From Thermus hydrothermalis (GTDB lineage Bacteria; Deinococcota; Deinococci; Deinococcales; Thermaceae), in contig NZ_JAKTNT010000008.1 in NCBI RefSeq assembly GCF_022760925.1, positions 33,579-97,578 of the forward strand: 64,000 bases of DNA, written 5' to 3'. Positions 17,613 through 25,972 of this stretch are shown here, piece by piece. The translations under genes and the position numbers were made by a program. Positions within the stretch are counted from its first letter, which is position 1. Each line of letters starts with the position of its first letter. Below the pieces are notes generated by a model. The model was not told the origin of the DNA, ran no database searches, and saw only the letters and a program-made list of their open reading frames with translations.

Positions 17613-18377
17613 CCTTCTTGGCATCAGGCGCTCTTCCGGGTAGGCCGCCTCCACGAAGTAAAGCCCTTGGGGAGGAGCCGAGGGGCCAGCGAGGCGGCGG
17701 TCTTGGGTTTCCAGGATGGCCTTTAGGCTTTCCGGGGGGCGCTTCCCCAGGCCCACCTCCAGGAGGGTGCCCACCATCCCCCGCACCTGGCCCCTGAGGA
17801 AGCTGGTGCCCCTGAAATAGAAGTGGACCTCGAGGCCCCCCTCCCCCTCCACCACAAAGACACGGGCTTCCAAGAGCTCCCTAACCCCCTCCCGCACCTC
17901 CTCCTTGGCGAAGCCCAGGAAGTTGTGCCGCCCTAGGAGGAGGGGCAGGGCTTCCTCCAGGGCCTTCAGGTCCAAGGGGCGCCGAAGCCATAGGACCCGG
18001 TGGCGCAGGAGGGGGGAGGGGTGGGGCCTTACGAGGACCCGGTAGCGGTAGGCGCGCCAAAGGGCGTCCTTGCGGGCGTGGAAGTCCTGGGCCACTTCCC
18101 TGGCGGCGAGGACCTTGAGGTCCTCCGGAAGGAGGCGGTTTAGGGCCTCGGGGACCCGTTCCACGGGGATGGAGCTGAGGAGGTCGGCGTGGAAGGGCAT
18201 GGCCAAGGCGTGGACCCCAGCGTCCGTGCGGCCTGCGGCCACCGCCTTGGGAAGGGCGCCGATGGCGGCGAGGGCCTTTTCCAGCTCCCCCTGCACGGTG
18301 CGGAGGCCTTCCCTTTGCCGCTGGAGCCCGGCGAAGTGGGTTCCGTCGTACTCGGCCAGGATGAGGGTGCGGCGCAC
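17610..18377 (-). CDS. truA: tRNA pseudouridine(38-40) synthase TruA
   Basis: Isomerises U38, U39 and U40 in the anticodon stem-loop of many tRNAs. The 255-residue length and the catalytic motif [10 protein letters not shown] (nucleophile Asp52) are diagnostic. Other TruA landmarks are [13 protein letters not shown] near the start and [17 protein letters not shown] near residue 200. The start is GTG at 18377. It lies 9 bp downstream of an iron-transport ATPase gene on the same strand, so it may be co-transcribed with that operon. Confidence 0.96.
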   Translation of the reverse strand: MRRTLILAEYDGTHFAGLQRQREGLRTVQGELEKALAAIGALPKAVAAGRTDAGVHALAMPFHADLLSSIPVERVPEALNRLLPEDLKVLAAREVAQDFHARKDALWRAYRYRVLVRPHPSPLLRHRVLWLRRPLDLKALEEALPLLLGRHNFLGFAKEEVREGVRELLEARVFVVEGEGGLEVHFYFRGTSFLRGQVRGMVGTLLEVGLGKRPPESLKAILETQDRRLAGPSAPPQGLYFVEAAYPEERLMPRR

Positions 18378-18386
18378 GCCTTCAGC

Positions 18387-19436
18387 TTAGTCCGTGCCCA
18401 CGGGGGTCTTGGGGCTTTGGCCGTCCAGGGCCACCCCTTCCCCCGCCACCTTCACCGCCACCAAGTCCCCTACCCGGAAGGGGCTTTCCGGGCCTTCCTG
18501 CACCAGGACCTCCCGCTCCGGGGCCAAAAGGCGCACCCGGTAGGTGAGGTCGTGCCCCTTGAACTCCCGGGCCACCACCTGGCCCAAGGGGCCGCCTTCC
18601 TCCGGGGGGGCGAGGCGGAGGGCCTCGGGGCGTAGGGAGAGGAGCAGGGGCCCATGGGCGGGCTCGGCCAAGGGCACGGGGCCCAGGCAGGTTTCGGCGT
18701 GACGGCCTTTTCCCTCGCCCGATAGGAGGTTGGTGCGCCCCAGGAACTGGGCCACGAAGGGGGTCTTGGGCCGGAGGTAGACCTCCTCGGGGGTGCCCAC
18801 CTGCAAGAGCTTTCCGTCCCGCATCACCCCCAGGCGGTCGGCGAAGGAGAGGGCTTCCTCCTGGTCGTGGGTGACCAGGAGGGCGGTGGTGCCCGTCTCT
18901 TTGAGCACCTTGCGCACCTCTTCCCGGGTGGCGGCGCGGAGGCTTGCGTCCAGGCTGGAGAAGGGCTCGTCCAGGAGGACGAGCTTGGGCCCGGGGGCCA
19001 GGGCCCGGGCCAAGGCCACCCGCTGCTGTTGCCCGCCGGAAAGCTCCCCCGGCTTGCGGTGCTGGAAGAGGGTCATGCCCACCCGCTCTAAGGCCTTCTG
19101 CGCCCTTAGAAGGCGGTCTTTCCCCTTAAGCCCGAAGGCCACGTTGCCCAAGGCGGTGAGGTGGGGGAAGAGGGCGTAGTCTTGGAAGACGAAGCCGATG
19201 CCCCGCCTTTCCGGGGGGAGGGGGGTGATGTCCTGGCCTTGGAGGACGACCCTCCCCCCGTCCGGGGTTTCCAGGCCGGCGATAACCCGGAGGAGGGTGG
19301 TCTTGCCGCAGCCCGAAGGCCCGAGCAGGGCCAGGATCTCCCCGGGGTAAAGGGCGAGGTCTATCCCCTTAAGCACCTCGTGCTCCCCGAAGCGCTTGCG
19401 GATGCCCTCTAGGGTTAAAAGCGGCGCTCGCTCCAC
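18387..19436 (-). CDS. Iron(III)-type ABC transporter ATP-binding protein (FbpC-like)
   Basis: A 349-residue ATPase with Walker A GPSGCGKTT, signature ELSGGQQQRVALARAL, Walker B LVLLDEPFSSLD and H-loop VTHD. The FSSLDASLR motif and a C-terminal TOBE-like domain (LSLRPEALRL..., FKGHDLTYRVRLL) mark the Fbp/Pot/CysA group, and the neighbours make iron the likely substrate. The only plausible start is GTG at 19436 (VERAPLLTLEGIRKRFG), giving a 22-base overlap with the permease gene. Longer in-frame extensions lie inside the permease gene and look like shadow sequence. Confidence 0.9.
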   Translation of the reverse strand: MERAPLLTLEGIRKRFGEHEVLKGIDLALYPGEILALLGPSGCGKTTLLRVIAGLETPDGGRVVLQGQDITPLPPERRGIGFVFQDYALFPHLTALGNVAFGLKGKDRLLRAQKALERVGMTLFQHRKPGELSGGQQQRVALARALAPGPKLVLLDEPFSSLDASLRAATREEVRKVLKETGTTALLVTHDQEEALSFADRLGVMRDGKLLQVGTPEEVYLRPKTPFVAQFLGRTNLLSGEGKGRHAETCLGPVPLAEPAHGPLLLSLRPEALRLAPPEEGGPLGQVVAREFKGHDLTYRVRLLAPEREVLVQEGPESPFRVGDLVAVKVAGEGVALDGQSPKTPVGTD

Positions 19437-20965
19437 AGCAACACCCCAACAAAGGCCGCCGAGAGGAGGACGATAAGGAGGGCGAAGGGGGCGGCCTCGG
19501 CGAACATGGCTTCTTGAGTGTAGCTGAAAACCCGGGTGGCCAGGGTGGCGTAGCCCATGGGGGCGAGGAGGAGGGTGATGGGGAGTTCCTTTACCGCCCC
19601 GATGAAGGCCAAGGCCCCTCCCGCCACCGCACCCCGCCAAAGCAGGGGAAAGGTGACGCGGAAGAAGGCCCCCGTGGGGGTCTCGCCCAGGGTTCTCGCC
19701 GCCTCCTCCAGGCGCCTCGGCACCTGGAGGAGCGCTCCCCTCACCGGGCCTAGGCTTTCCGCCAGGAAGTGGAAGGCGAGGACCAGGACCAAGAGGGGCA
19801 GGGTGCCGTAGAGGAAGGGGAGGCCTCGCAGGCTGAAGAAGATCCAGGCTAGAGCAAATGCCAGGGGCGGGATGGCGTACCCTAGGTAGGCGATGCGTTC
19901 TAACATCCGGGATAGGCCAAGGGGGTACCGCGTGGCTAGGTAAGCGATGGGCAGGGCCATGCCCACGGCCAGGAGGCTTGCGGGTAAGGCAGCAAGGGCG
20001 GAGTGGAGGAGGGCTTCGCCGACCCCATAAAGCCTTTCCATGGGAAAACGCTGGGCCAAGTAGAAGAGCACGAAGAGGGGAAAGATCAGGCCGAAAAGAA
20101 GTGGCAGGGTTAGTACGAGATAGGCTATAGGGGCAAAGATGCCTAAGTGGACGGGCTTTGCTTTTCGGCTAGCTCCTCGTCCTGTACGCCCTATGGTGAG
20201 GCGTCGGAGGAAGAGCCCTTCTAGGGCGAGTAACCCTCCTGTGAGGAGAAGGAGCATTAGGGCTAGCCAAGCAGCGTATACCCGGTCAAAAGCGGCGTTG
20301 TATTGCAGGTAGATGGCGTAGGAGAAGGTTTCGTAGCGCAACAAGCTCACGGTACCGAAGTCCCCCAGCACGTGAAGGCCCACTACGAGGTAACCCGAAA
20401 GCAGAGCGGGCAGGAGTTGGGGAAAAGCTGCCCGGAGGAAAGCTTGCCATGGTTTGAGACCAAGTGTCCGTGCAGCTTCTTCCAGCGTGGGGTCCAAACC
20501 CAAAAAGGCGGCCCGGAGGGAAAGGAAGAGATACGGATAGGTAAATAGGGAAAGGATCAGAAGCGCTCCCCAATAGCCTTCTGGGCGTGGCAAGGGAAGG
20601 AGGCTGGACGGGCCTGTGGCTGCTAAATAGACATAGGCTCCCACGTATCCCGGAATGGCCAGGGGAAGGCTAAGGAGGGTGGTGAGGAGGCGTTTTCCTT
20701 TCAGATCTGTGCGCGTGGTGAGAAAGGCCAAAGGTAGGGCGATGAGGGTGGTGAGGGCCAGGACCCCTACGAGGAGGGCTAAGGTGTTGAGGAGGAGTTC
20801 TAGGTTTTTGGGTCGGAGGACGATTTCCCTTAGGGTGTGAGGGTCGGCCTCGAGGGCTCTAAGGACCAGGTAGACGAGGGGCAGGGCCACCCCGCCCCCC
20901 GTGAGGAGGGCGGGGATTAGGAAGGGTAGGAGCCCCGAGCGGTGGGTTAGCGGATGAACGTTCAA
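19415..20965 (-). CDS. Iron(III)-type ABC transporter permease, fused two-domain (FbpB-like)
   Basis: A 516-residue protein with about 12 membrane helices. It consists of two homologous permease halves, each with an EAA-type loop: LEEAARTLGLKPWQAFLRAAFPQ in the first and LEEAARTLGETPTGAFFRVTFP in the second. Such fused permeases form the whole membrane channel of ferric-iron importers. It is translated between the binding protein (3 bp upstream) and the ATPase (22-base overlap). Codon choice is patchy: parts of the gene, notably about 19850-20720, are less GC-rich than the surroundings. Confidence 0.92.
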   Translation of the reverse strand: MNVHPLTHRSGLLPFLIPALLTGGGVALPLVYLVLRALEADPHTLREIVLRPKNLELLLNTLALLVGVLALTTLIALPLAFLTTRTDLKGKRLLTTLLSLPLAIPGYVGAYVYLAATGPSSLLPLPRPEGYWGALLILSLFTYPYLFLSLRAAFLGLDPTLEEAARTLGLKPWQAFLRAAFPQLLPALLSGYLVVGLHVLGDFGTVSLLRYETFSYAIYLQYNAAFDRVYAAWLALMLLLLTGGLLALEGLFLRRLTIGRTGRGASRKAKPVHLGIFAPIAYLVLTLPLLFGLIFPLFVLFYLAQRFPMERLYGVGEALLHSALAALPASLLAVGMALPIAYLATRYPLGLSRMLERIAYLGYAIPPLAFALAWIFFSLRGLPFLYGTLPLLVLVLAFHFLAESLGPVRGALLQVPRRLEEAARTLGETPTGAFFRVTFPLLWRGAVAGGALAFIGAVKELPITLLLAPMGYATLATRVFSYTQEAMFAEAAPFALLIVLLSAAFVGVLLWSERRF

Positions 20966-20968
20966 GGT

Positions 20969-21970
20969 CTAGAGGATACCCAGTTCGCGCATGAGCTGCA
21001 GCGCCTGTTCCAGGGGAAGCTTCTCAAAGTCCAGGTTTGGCGTCTTCTTGAGTGCCTCTTCCAGGGGCAGGAGCCTGGGGTCAGGAACCACGTCCTGAAC
21101 CACGGGGTACTCACCGATGTTGCCCACGAAGTACTGCTGTCCCTTCGGGGAGAGGAGGTAGGTGAGGAAGCGGGTGGCAGCGCTCAGGTTGCGGCTGTTG
21201 CGGTGGATGCCCGCACCCGTCACCAGGGCGAGATTCCCTACATCTCCGTCCCGGAAAGATGCCATGCCCACCTGAAAGCCTGCCCGTTGGAAGCGTACCA
21301 CGTAGTAGTGGTTGGTGGAGGCGAGGTCAATTTCTCCAGCCCGGATGGCGTCCACCATGGCTACGTTAGAGGAGCCGTAGCTTTTGGGGTTAAGGGCCTT
21401 AAAAGCGGTGAGCCATTGGCGTGCTGCCTGCTCCCCATGGAGGAGGATAATGGCAGCCACCATGTCCTGGAAGCTAGAGTAGGTGGGGGTCCAACCTATC
21501 CTCCCCTGAAGACCCTTTTCCTGGACAAAGCGGGGTAGGTCTAGAAGGCTTTGAGGCAACTCCTCAGGCTTGAACTTTTGGGGGTTATAAGCCAAGACCC
21601 GAAGGCGCACGGTTACGGGTACCCACCGCTTGGAAGCGGGGATGAAGCCCACCGGCCGCTTGAGGAGGTTCTCGCTTAGAGGGCGGAGGAGGTTTAAGGC
21701 GGCAGCACGGCCTAAGGCGCCGGATGTGTTTAGCCAGACCACGTCTGCCGGAGACCGGCTCCCTTCCTCTTGGAGGGCCGCAAGGATTTGGGCGTCGGAT
21801 CCGTAGCGAACCTGGACGCGGATGCCGGTTTCCCGCTGGAACTGCTGCACCAGGGGACCCACTAAGCTTTCACCCCGGCCAGAGTAAATCGTAAGGGTTT
21901 GTTGCTGAGCCAAGCCTAAACCAAGGCCTGCCAAGCCAAGGAGACCTACGAGGAAACTTCTCCGCACCAT
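20969..21970 (-). CDS. Iron(III)-type ABC transporter substrate-binding protein (FbpA/FutA-like)
   Basis: A 333-residue periplasmic binding protein. The ATG at 21970 follows GGAGGTAACC and gives the signal peptide MVRRSFLVGLLGLAGLGLGLA. The mature start, QQQTLTIYSGRGESLVGPLV, is typical of FbpA-like proteins. The consecutive tyrosines at 222-223 (NHYYVVRF) match the pair that coordinates Fe(III) in this family. With the permease and ATPase it forms a high-affinity ferric-iron importer. Base composition is clearly lower in GC than in flanking genes. A promoter and a palindrome at the transcription start suggest metal-responsive control. Confidence 0.92.
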   Translation of the reverse strand: MVRRSFLVGLLGLAGLGLGLAQQQTLTIYSGRGESLVGPLVQQFQRETGIRVQVRYGSDAQILAALQEEGSRSPADVVWLNTSGALGRAAALNLLRPLSENLLKRPVGFIPASKRWVPVTVRLRVLAYNPQKFKPEELPQSLLDLPRFVQEKGLQGRIGWTPTYSSFQDMVAAIILLHGEQAARQWLTAFKALNPKSYGSSNVAMVDAIRAGEIDLASTNHYYVVRFQRAGFQVGMASFRDGDVGNLALVTGAGIHRNSRNLSAATRFLTYLLSPKGQQYFVGNIGEYPVVQDVVPDPRLLPLEEALKKTPNLDFEKLPLEQALQLMRELGIL

Positions 21971-21985
21971 GGTTACCTCCAAAAG

Positions 21986-22038
21986 GAGAGGGCGCCCTCT
22001 CGGGGAACCACTCTAAGGGGGGTGAGCTATAAAGTCAA
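21986..22038 (-). promoter_or_regulatory. Iron-transporter promoter with palindrome at the transcription start
   Basis: TTGACT (22033-22038), a 17-bp spacer and TAGAGT (22010-22015) are on the minus strand. A perfect 16-base palindrome GAGAGGGCGCCCTCTC (21986-22001) lies just downstream, where an operator or 5' hairpin would act. The promoter overlaps the last codon of the upstream gene. Confidence 0.65.
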
Positions 22039-22811
22039 GTATTCCGGTCGGATTTTCTAAGTTTAAAAGCGATAATCACTTGCAACCAGGGAAGGACCCC
22101 CGCCAGGTCCTGCGGCCAGAAGGGGGCTTCCCCCGAGTAGACCAGGGGCACGGGGTTTCGGGTGTGCCTGGGGTGCCAGGGCTCTTCGGCGTTGCCGTGG
22201 TCCGAGGTAAGGAGAAGCTCGCCCCCTTCGGCCAGAAAGCCTTCTAGGAAGCGGGATAGCTCCCGAAAGCGCTCCCCTAACGTTTCGGGGGCGCGGTGGG
22301 CCGCCAGGTCCAAAGCCCAGTATTCCAGGACCACGAGGTCAAAGGCCCGGGACAGGCTGGCCGCCCGCGCGCCCATGCCGTAGGGATCTGCCCAGAAGGC
22401 GGGGGGAAGGGCCAAGGGGTGGCCTAAGGGGAGGAGGGGGAGGCCCGCCAGGCTTGCCGCCTGGGCGAAGGCGGAAAGGAGAAGCCGCCTCCCTTCCGTG
22501 GCCCGCCTGAGGTATTCCGGCCGGTAGGCGTTGGCGTGGAGGACCTTTAGGCCCGCCTCTTTAGCCCAGGCGTAAAGGCTTCGCCGGAGGAGGGGTCTAA
22601 GCCTGGGGCTAGGGAAGGGCCCCTGGTGGTGGCCGAGGAGCTGGGCGGCGTTGACCCCGGTGAGGAGGGTGGTCTGCCCCGTGCCCGACTGGGGGAGGCC
22701 CTCCACCCCCAAGGTGGCGTCCAGGGGCTTAGGGGAAAGCTCCAAAAGGAGGGGGAAGAGGCCTTCTAGCGCTTCCCCGAGCCCCAGGCCGTCCACGAAG
22801 AGGAAGAGCAC
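22035..22811 (-). CDS. Alkaline-phosphatase-superfamily metalloenzyme (phosphomutase-like)
   Basis: A 258-residue protein with metal-site motifs of the phosphopentomutase / cofactor-independent phosphoglycerate mutase superfamily: FVDG (Asp7), SGTGQTT (nucleophile region 42-47), LLTSDHGNAEE and RHTRNPVPLV. It lacks the insert domain of full-length iPGM, so the substrate is uncertain. The GTG start at 22811 lies exactly six bases from TACACT, a leaderless promoter. The last residues (VIIAFKLRKSDRNT) fall in an abruptly AT-rich stretch and look unlike the rest, so the natural C-terminus may have been replaced. Confidence 0.75.
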   Translation of the reverse strand: MLFLFVDGLGLGEALEGLFPLLLELSPKPLDATLGVEGLPQSGTGQTTLLTGVNAAQLLGHHQGPFPSPRLRPLLRRSLYAWAKEAGLKVLHANAYRPEYLRRATEGRRLLLSAFAQAASLAGLPLLPLGHPLALPPAFWADPYGMGARAASLSRAFDLVVLEYWALDLAAHRAPETLGERFRELSRFLEGFLAEGGELLLTSDHGNAEEPWHPRHTRNPVPLVYSGEAPFWPQDLAGVLPWLQVIIAFKLRKSDRNT

Positions 22812-22817
22812 AAGGCC

Positions 22818-22823
22818 AGTGTA
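22818..22823 (-). promoter_or_regulatory. -10 box of a leaderless promoter for the metalloenzyme gene
   Basis: TACACT on the minus strand, six bases (22812-22817) before the GTG at 22811. It is divergent from osmC. Confidence 0.45.
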
Positions 22824-22885
22824 AAGGTGCTTTGCCTTTCTATGGGCTTGGGGGATTTGGGTATTCTGGAACCGGAGGTAAAGCT

Positions 22886-23314
22886 ATGCCGGTGCGCCAA
22901 GCGAATGCGGTATGGGAAGGCGGTCTCCGTCAGGGCAAGGGTATCATGCGGCTCCAGAGCCAGGCCTTTGAGGGGCCCTATTCCTTCCCCTCGCGCTTTG
23001 AGGAGGGGGAGGGCACGAACCCGGAAGAGCTCATCGCCGCAGCCCATGCGGGTTGCTTCTCCATGGCCTTGGCCGCCAGCCTGGAGCGGGAGGGCTTCCC
23101 CCCCAAGCGGGTTTCCACCGAGGCCCGGGTGCACCTGGAGATGGTGGAAGGAAAGCCCACCCTCACCCGGATTGAGCTCTTGACCGAGGCGGAGGTGCCC
23201 GGGATTAGTCCCGAGAAGTTCCAAGAGATCGCCCAGGCGGCCAAGGAAGGCTGCCCCGTCTCCCGGGCTCTGGCGGCGGTGAAGGAGATTACCCTTCAGG
23301 CCAGGCTGGTCTAG
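22886..23314 (+). CDS. osmC: OsmC-family peroxiredoxin
   Basis: A 142-residue thiol-dependent peroxidase that reduces organic hydroperoxides. The two catalytic cysteines are Cys57 (AAAHAGCFSMAL) and Cys123 (EGCPVSRAL). The start at 22886 (MPVRQANAVWEG) follows ACCGGAGGTAAAG; a longer in-frame extension upstream has no homology-like features. TATTCT at 22863-22868 is a possible -10 box. The stop overlaps the stop of the convergent zinc-ribbon gene in a shared CTAG. Confidence 0.93.
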   Translation: MPVRQANAVWEGGLRQGKGIMRLQSQAFEGPYSFPSRFEEGEGTNPEELIAAAHAGCFSMALAASLEREGFPPKRVSTEARVHLEMVEGKPTLTRIELLTEAEVPGISPEKFQEIAQAAKEGCPVSRALAAVKEITLQARLV

Positions 23315-24066
23315 GCCTCCCCTTTCCAGAGGAGGCGGCCGCAGGAGGGGCAGCGGGTGAGCTGCCCCTGGATCACCTTTTGCGCCACGTGGGTGGGGAG
23401 GACCACGTTGCACCCCTCGCAGCGGAAGACCTGGCCCTGCCGGGCCATGCGCACGATCCCCATGCCCTTGCGGGCCCGGCGGATGGCCTCGTACTCCTTG
23501 AGGACGGGGGCGGGGATGCCTTGGGCCAAGGCCGCCCGTTCCTCTAGCCTGGCCTGTATTTCCGCCTTAAGGGCTTCCACCCGCACCCGATTGGCCTCCA
23601 GGAGTTCCTCCAGCCTGGGCCTAAGCTGGGCGAGCTCGGCTTCCAAGCGGGCGATCTCGGCCTCCAGGTTCTCCATGGCCTCCATGATGGGGGTGGAGAG
23701 CTCCAGGAGCTCGCGGATGCGGTCCTTGATCTGCTGGATGCGGTTCTCGTACTGGGTCTGCTCCCGGGCGCTTTGCGCTTGGCGCTGCTCGGCCTCCGCC
23801 TGCTTTTCCTTGGCGGTGAGGTCCTCTATGTCCAGGCTGTGGCGGTTGTACTCCTTCCGTAGCTCCGCCTGGCGCTCCAGCAGGTCCTCCAGTTCCCTTT
23901 CCAGGGCTTCCACCTGGGACTTTACGGAAAGCAACTCCTCGGGGAGGCTTTCCGCTTCTTGCTGGAGCCTATCTATTTCCAAATCCTTCTCTTGGAGCCC
24001 GAAGAGGGCCTTGAGCGCCTCATGTTGTCCCCTGTGGGGAGCGTCCGGCCCGTTCACGCTTCCCAT
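23311..24066 (-). CDS. Coiled-coil protein with C-terminal C4 zinc ribbon (DUF164/zf-RING_7 family)
   Basis: A 251-residue protein. A long acidic coiled coil spans about residues 15-185 (LEREL, LERQAEL, LEAEIARLEAEL heptads) and is followed by a zinc ribbon: CEGC and CPSCG near the C-terminus. The family is widespread in bacteria, with structures described as an extended helical hairpin plus zinc ribbon; a nucleic-acid or protein scaffold role has been proposed but not settled. The start overlaps the end of the upstream MBL hydrolase gene by 13 bases, so it forms an operon rhodanese-MBL-zinc ribbon. Confidence 0.85.
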   Translation of the reverse strand: MGSVNGPDAPHRGQHEALKALFGLQEKDLEIDRLQQEAESLPEELLSVKSQVEALERELEDLLERQAELRKEYNRHSLDIEDLTAKEKQAEAEQRQAQSAREQTQYENRIQQIKDRIRELLELSTPIMEAMENLEAEIARLEAELAQLRPRLEELLEANRVRVEALKAEIQARLEERAALAQGIPAPVLKEYEAIRRARKGMGIVRMARQGQVFRCEGCNVVLPTHVAQKVIQGQLTRCPSCGRLLWKGEA

Positions 24067-24677
24067 TCTAACCCCGTGAGGAAGGGGTTCGTGCGGGCCT
24101 CGAGGCCCAGGGTGGTGGAGGGCCCGTGCCCCGGGTGGACCTGGGTGTCCGGGGGAAGGGCGAGAAGGCGCTTTAGGGAGGCGAAGAGGGCCTGGGGGTC
24201 GGCTCCGGGAAGGTCGTAGCGGCCGATGCTTCCCCGGAAGAGGAGGTCCCCGGAAAAGACCGCTTGGCCTTTGGGGTCCAGGAAGGCCACGTGCCCAGGG
24301 CTATGCCCGGGGAGGTGGAGGACCTGGAGGCCAAAAAGCTCCATCCCCTCCGCCAGGGGCTCCACGGGCAAGGGGGGTTTGGGGATGGCGAAGCCCCAGG
24401 CTTGCGCCGCTTCCGCCGCCCGCTCGTAAAGGGGAAGGTCCAGGGGGTGGAGGTAGACGGGTAGGCCAAAGGCGGCCACCAAGGGGGCCACGGCCCCCAC
24501 GTGGTCAAAGTGGGCGTGGGTGAGGAGGATGGCCTTTGGGGCGAGGCCCGTTTGGGCGAGGAGGGCCAGGATCCTCTCGGGCTCGTCCCCCGGGTCTATG
24601 AGGACCGCCCCCTCGGGGGTTTCCACCAGGTAGGCGTTCGCCGCCAAGGGGCCTAGGACCAGGCGGTGGGCCCTCAT
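24054..24677 (-). CDS. Metallo-beta-lactamase-fold hydrolase (glyoxalase II-like)
   Basis: A 207-residue protein with the dinuclear zinc motif THAHFDHVG, further ligands in LPGHSPGH and SGD, and the final VHPGHGPST. This pattern matches glyoxalase II-like thioesterases and persulfide-dioxygenase relatives. The ATG at 24677 (MRAHRLVLGPLAANAYLVE) overlaps the rhodanese stop as ATGA, so the two are translationally coupled. The rhodanese neighbour favours a sulfur-transfer or persulfide link, but that is inference. Confidence 0.88.
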   Translation of the reverse strand: MRAHRLVLGPLAANAYLVETPEGAVLIDPGDEPERILALLAQTGLAPKAILLTHAHFDHVGAVAPLVAAFGLPVYLHPLDLPLYERAAEAAQAWGFAIPKPPLPVEPLAEGMELFGLQVLHLPGHSPGHVAFLDPKGQAVFSGDLLFRGSIGRYDLPGADPQALFASLKRLLALPPDTQVHPGHGPSTTLGLEARTNPFLTGLEWEA

Positions 24678-25366
24678 GGTTCCGTGGGTAGCCCCTCCTG
24701 CAGCCACTCGTGCATGGAGCCCAGGTAGTTCTGGGCCCTTACCCCCAGGCTCCGCAGGACGAAGAAGGCCACGGCGCTCCGGGCCCCGGAGTGGCAGTAG
24801 ACCCCCACCTCCTGCCCGGGCTCCAGGCCGAGCCGCTCTAGAAGGCCTTCAGGGTTGAGGAAGTGCTCTAGGGGAACGTTCCGGCTTCCGGGGATGCGCC
24901 CGCCCCGGGGGCAGCAGGGGGGGTGGACCTTCCCCTGATACTCCTCGGGGCTTCGCACGTCCAGGAGGAGGGGGTGGCGGGCGGCCTCGTCGGCGGTGAG
25001 GAGCCAGTCCCGCCTTAGGCGGGCCTCCACCTGGGTGCGCTCGGGTTTGGGTTCCTCCGTTTCCGTGGCGTAGGGCTCCCACCCCTCGGTCCAGAGCTCC
25101 ACCTCGAGGCCCCCCAGGCCCAGGAAGAAGGCGGTGCGGCAAAGCCGGCTGGTGAGGCCCTCATCGTAGAGGACCACGGGGCTTTGGAGGCCGAGGCTTT
25201 GGAAAAGCTCGGTGAGGCCCGCCTCCAGCGCTTTCAGCTCCGCCTCCTCCCGCAGGCGGAGCCGGGGGGCGGAGAGGTCCAGGTGGCGGGCCCCCGGCAG
25301 GTGCCCCGCCTCGTAGGCGGCCCGGGGTCGGGTGTCCACCAAAACGGCGCCTTGGGGAAGCTTCAT
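24674..25366 (-). CDS. Two-domain rhodanese-type sulfurtransferase
   Basis: A 230-residue protein with two rhodanese domains. The N-terminal one (1-105) is inactive, with no catalytic Cys loop. The C-terminal one carries the active-site loop VYCHSGARSAV with Cys191. It transfers sulfane sulfur from thiosulfate or 3-mercaptopyruvate to cyanide or thiol acceptors. A HPPCCPRGG insert in the second domain (148-156) is typical of the thiosulfate sulfurtransferase branch. It is the first gene of a three-gene unit, divergent from hsp20. Confidence 0.9.
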   Translation of the reverse strand: MKLPQGAVLVDTRPRAAYEAGHLPGARHLDLSAPRLRLREEAELKALEAGLTELFQSLGLQSPVVLYDEGLTSRLCRTAFFLGLGGLEVELWTEGWEPYATETEEPKPERTQVEARLRRDWLLTADEAARHPLLLDVRSPEEYQGKVHPPCCPRGGRIPGSRNVPLEHFLNPEGLLERLGLEPGQEVGVYCHSGARSAVAFFVLRSLGVRAQNYLGSMHEWLQEGLPTEP

Positions 25367-25415
25367 GCCCTTGATTATAGGGGACGCAAGGGTAGGCGCT
25401 TCCGGATGAGGATAC

Positions 25416-25444
25416 TTGACAAAAGGAGGCGCAGGTGATATAAG
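25416..25444 (+). promoter_or_regulatory. hsp20 promoter
   Basis: Consensus TTGACA (25416-25421), a 17-bp spacer and TATAAG (25439-25444). It is followed by a short leader and the ribosome site GGAGG (25452-25456). No CIRCE-type inverted repeat is present. Confidence 0.9.
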
Positions 25445-25464
25445 CGTAATCGGAGGTGATGCGT

Positions 25465-25929
25465 ATGGCCCTGGTGCGTAGGGACGCTCGCCCTCTGGAG
25501 ATCACGCCCTTTAGGACCTGGGGCCCCTTCTCCCTCCTGGAAGAGGCCAACCGGCTCTTTGAGGAGGTCTTGGGCGACTTGGGCCGGCCCGCTGTGGCCT
25601 ACGTGGCCCCCGCGGACCTCTACGAGACGGACGAGGCCCTGGTCCTGGAGATGGCGGTGCCGGGCCTTGCCCCCGAGGACCTGGAGGTGAGCCTCGAGGG
25701 CAACAAGCTCACCGTCCGGGGCCAGGTGAAGCCGGCCCAGGACGTGGGGGTGCGCCGCTACTACCTCCAGGAGATCCCCCACGGCTCCTTCGTGCGCACC
25801 TTTACCCTGCCCGTGGAGGTCAAGGGGGACGAGGCCAAGGCGGAGTTCCGCCACGGCATCCTCCGGCTCACCCTGCCCAAGGTGGCGGAGGCCCGGGCCA
25901 AGCGGATCCCCATCCAGGTGGTCCAGTAA
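25465..25929 (+). CDS. Small heat-shock protein, Hsp20/alpha-crystallin family
   Basis: A 154-residue ATP-independent holdase chaperone. The central alpha-crystallin domain runs from about residue 45 (PADLYETDEALVLEMAVPGL) to 140 and has the conserved GILRLTLPK (A-x-x-x-n-G-v-L) signature near its end. A C-terminal IPIQV-type IxI/V motif mediates oligomer assembly. I prefer the ATG at 25465 because it lies 8 bases after GGAGG; in-frame starts at 25456 and 25459 are too close to that site. A strong promoter and terminator make it a single-gene unit. Confidence 0.95.
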   Translation: MALVRRDARPLEITPFRTWGPFSLLEEANRLFEEVLGDLGRPAVAYVAPADLYETDEALVLEMAVPGLAPEDLEVSLEGNKLTVRGQVKPAQDVGVRRYYLQEIPHGSFVRTFTLPVEVKGDEAKAEFRHGILRLTLPKVAEARAKRIPIQVVQ

Positions 25930-25943
25930 GGGCCTAAAGGGCT

Positions 25944-25972
25944 AACCCCCAGGCTAGTCCTGGGGGTTTTTA
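25944..25972 (+). terminator. Terminator after hsp20
   Basis: 10-bp stem AACCCCCAGG / CCTGGGGGTT, 5-base loop, then TTTTAG. It overlaps the 3' end of the convergent aminotransferase gene, whose stop lies in the loop. Confidence 0.88.

Noticed and set aside
18387..19640. N-terminal extension of the iron-transport ATPase to 19640
   Set aside because: The extra residues lie within the permease gene in another frame and look random. Family similarity begins just after the GTG at 19436.
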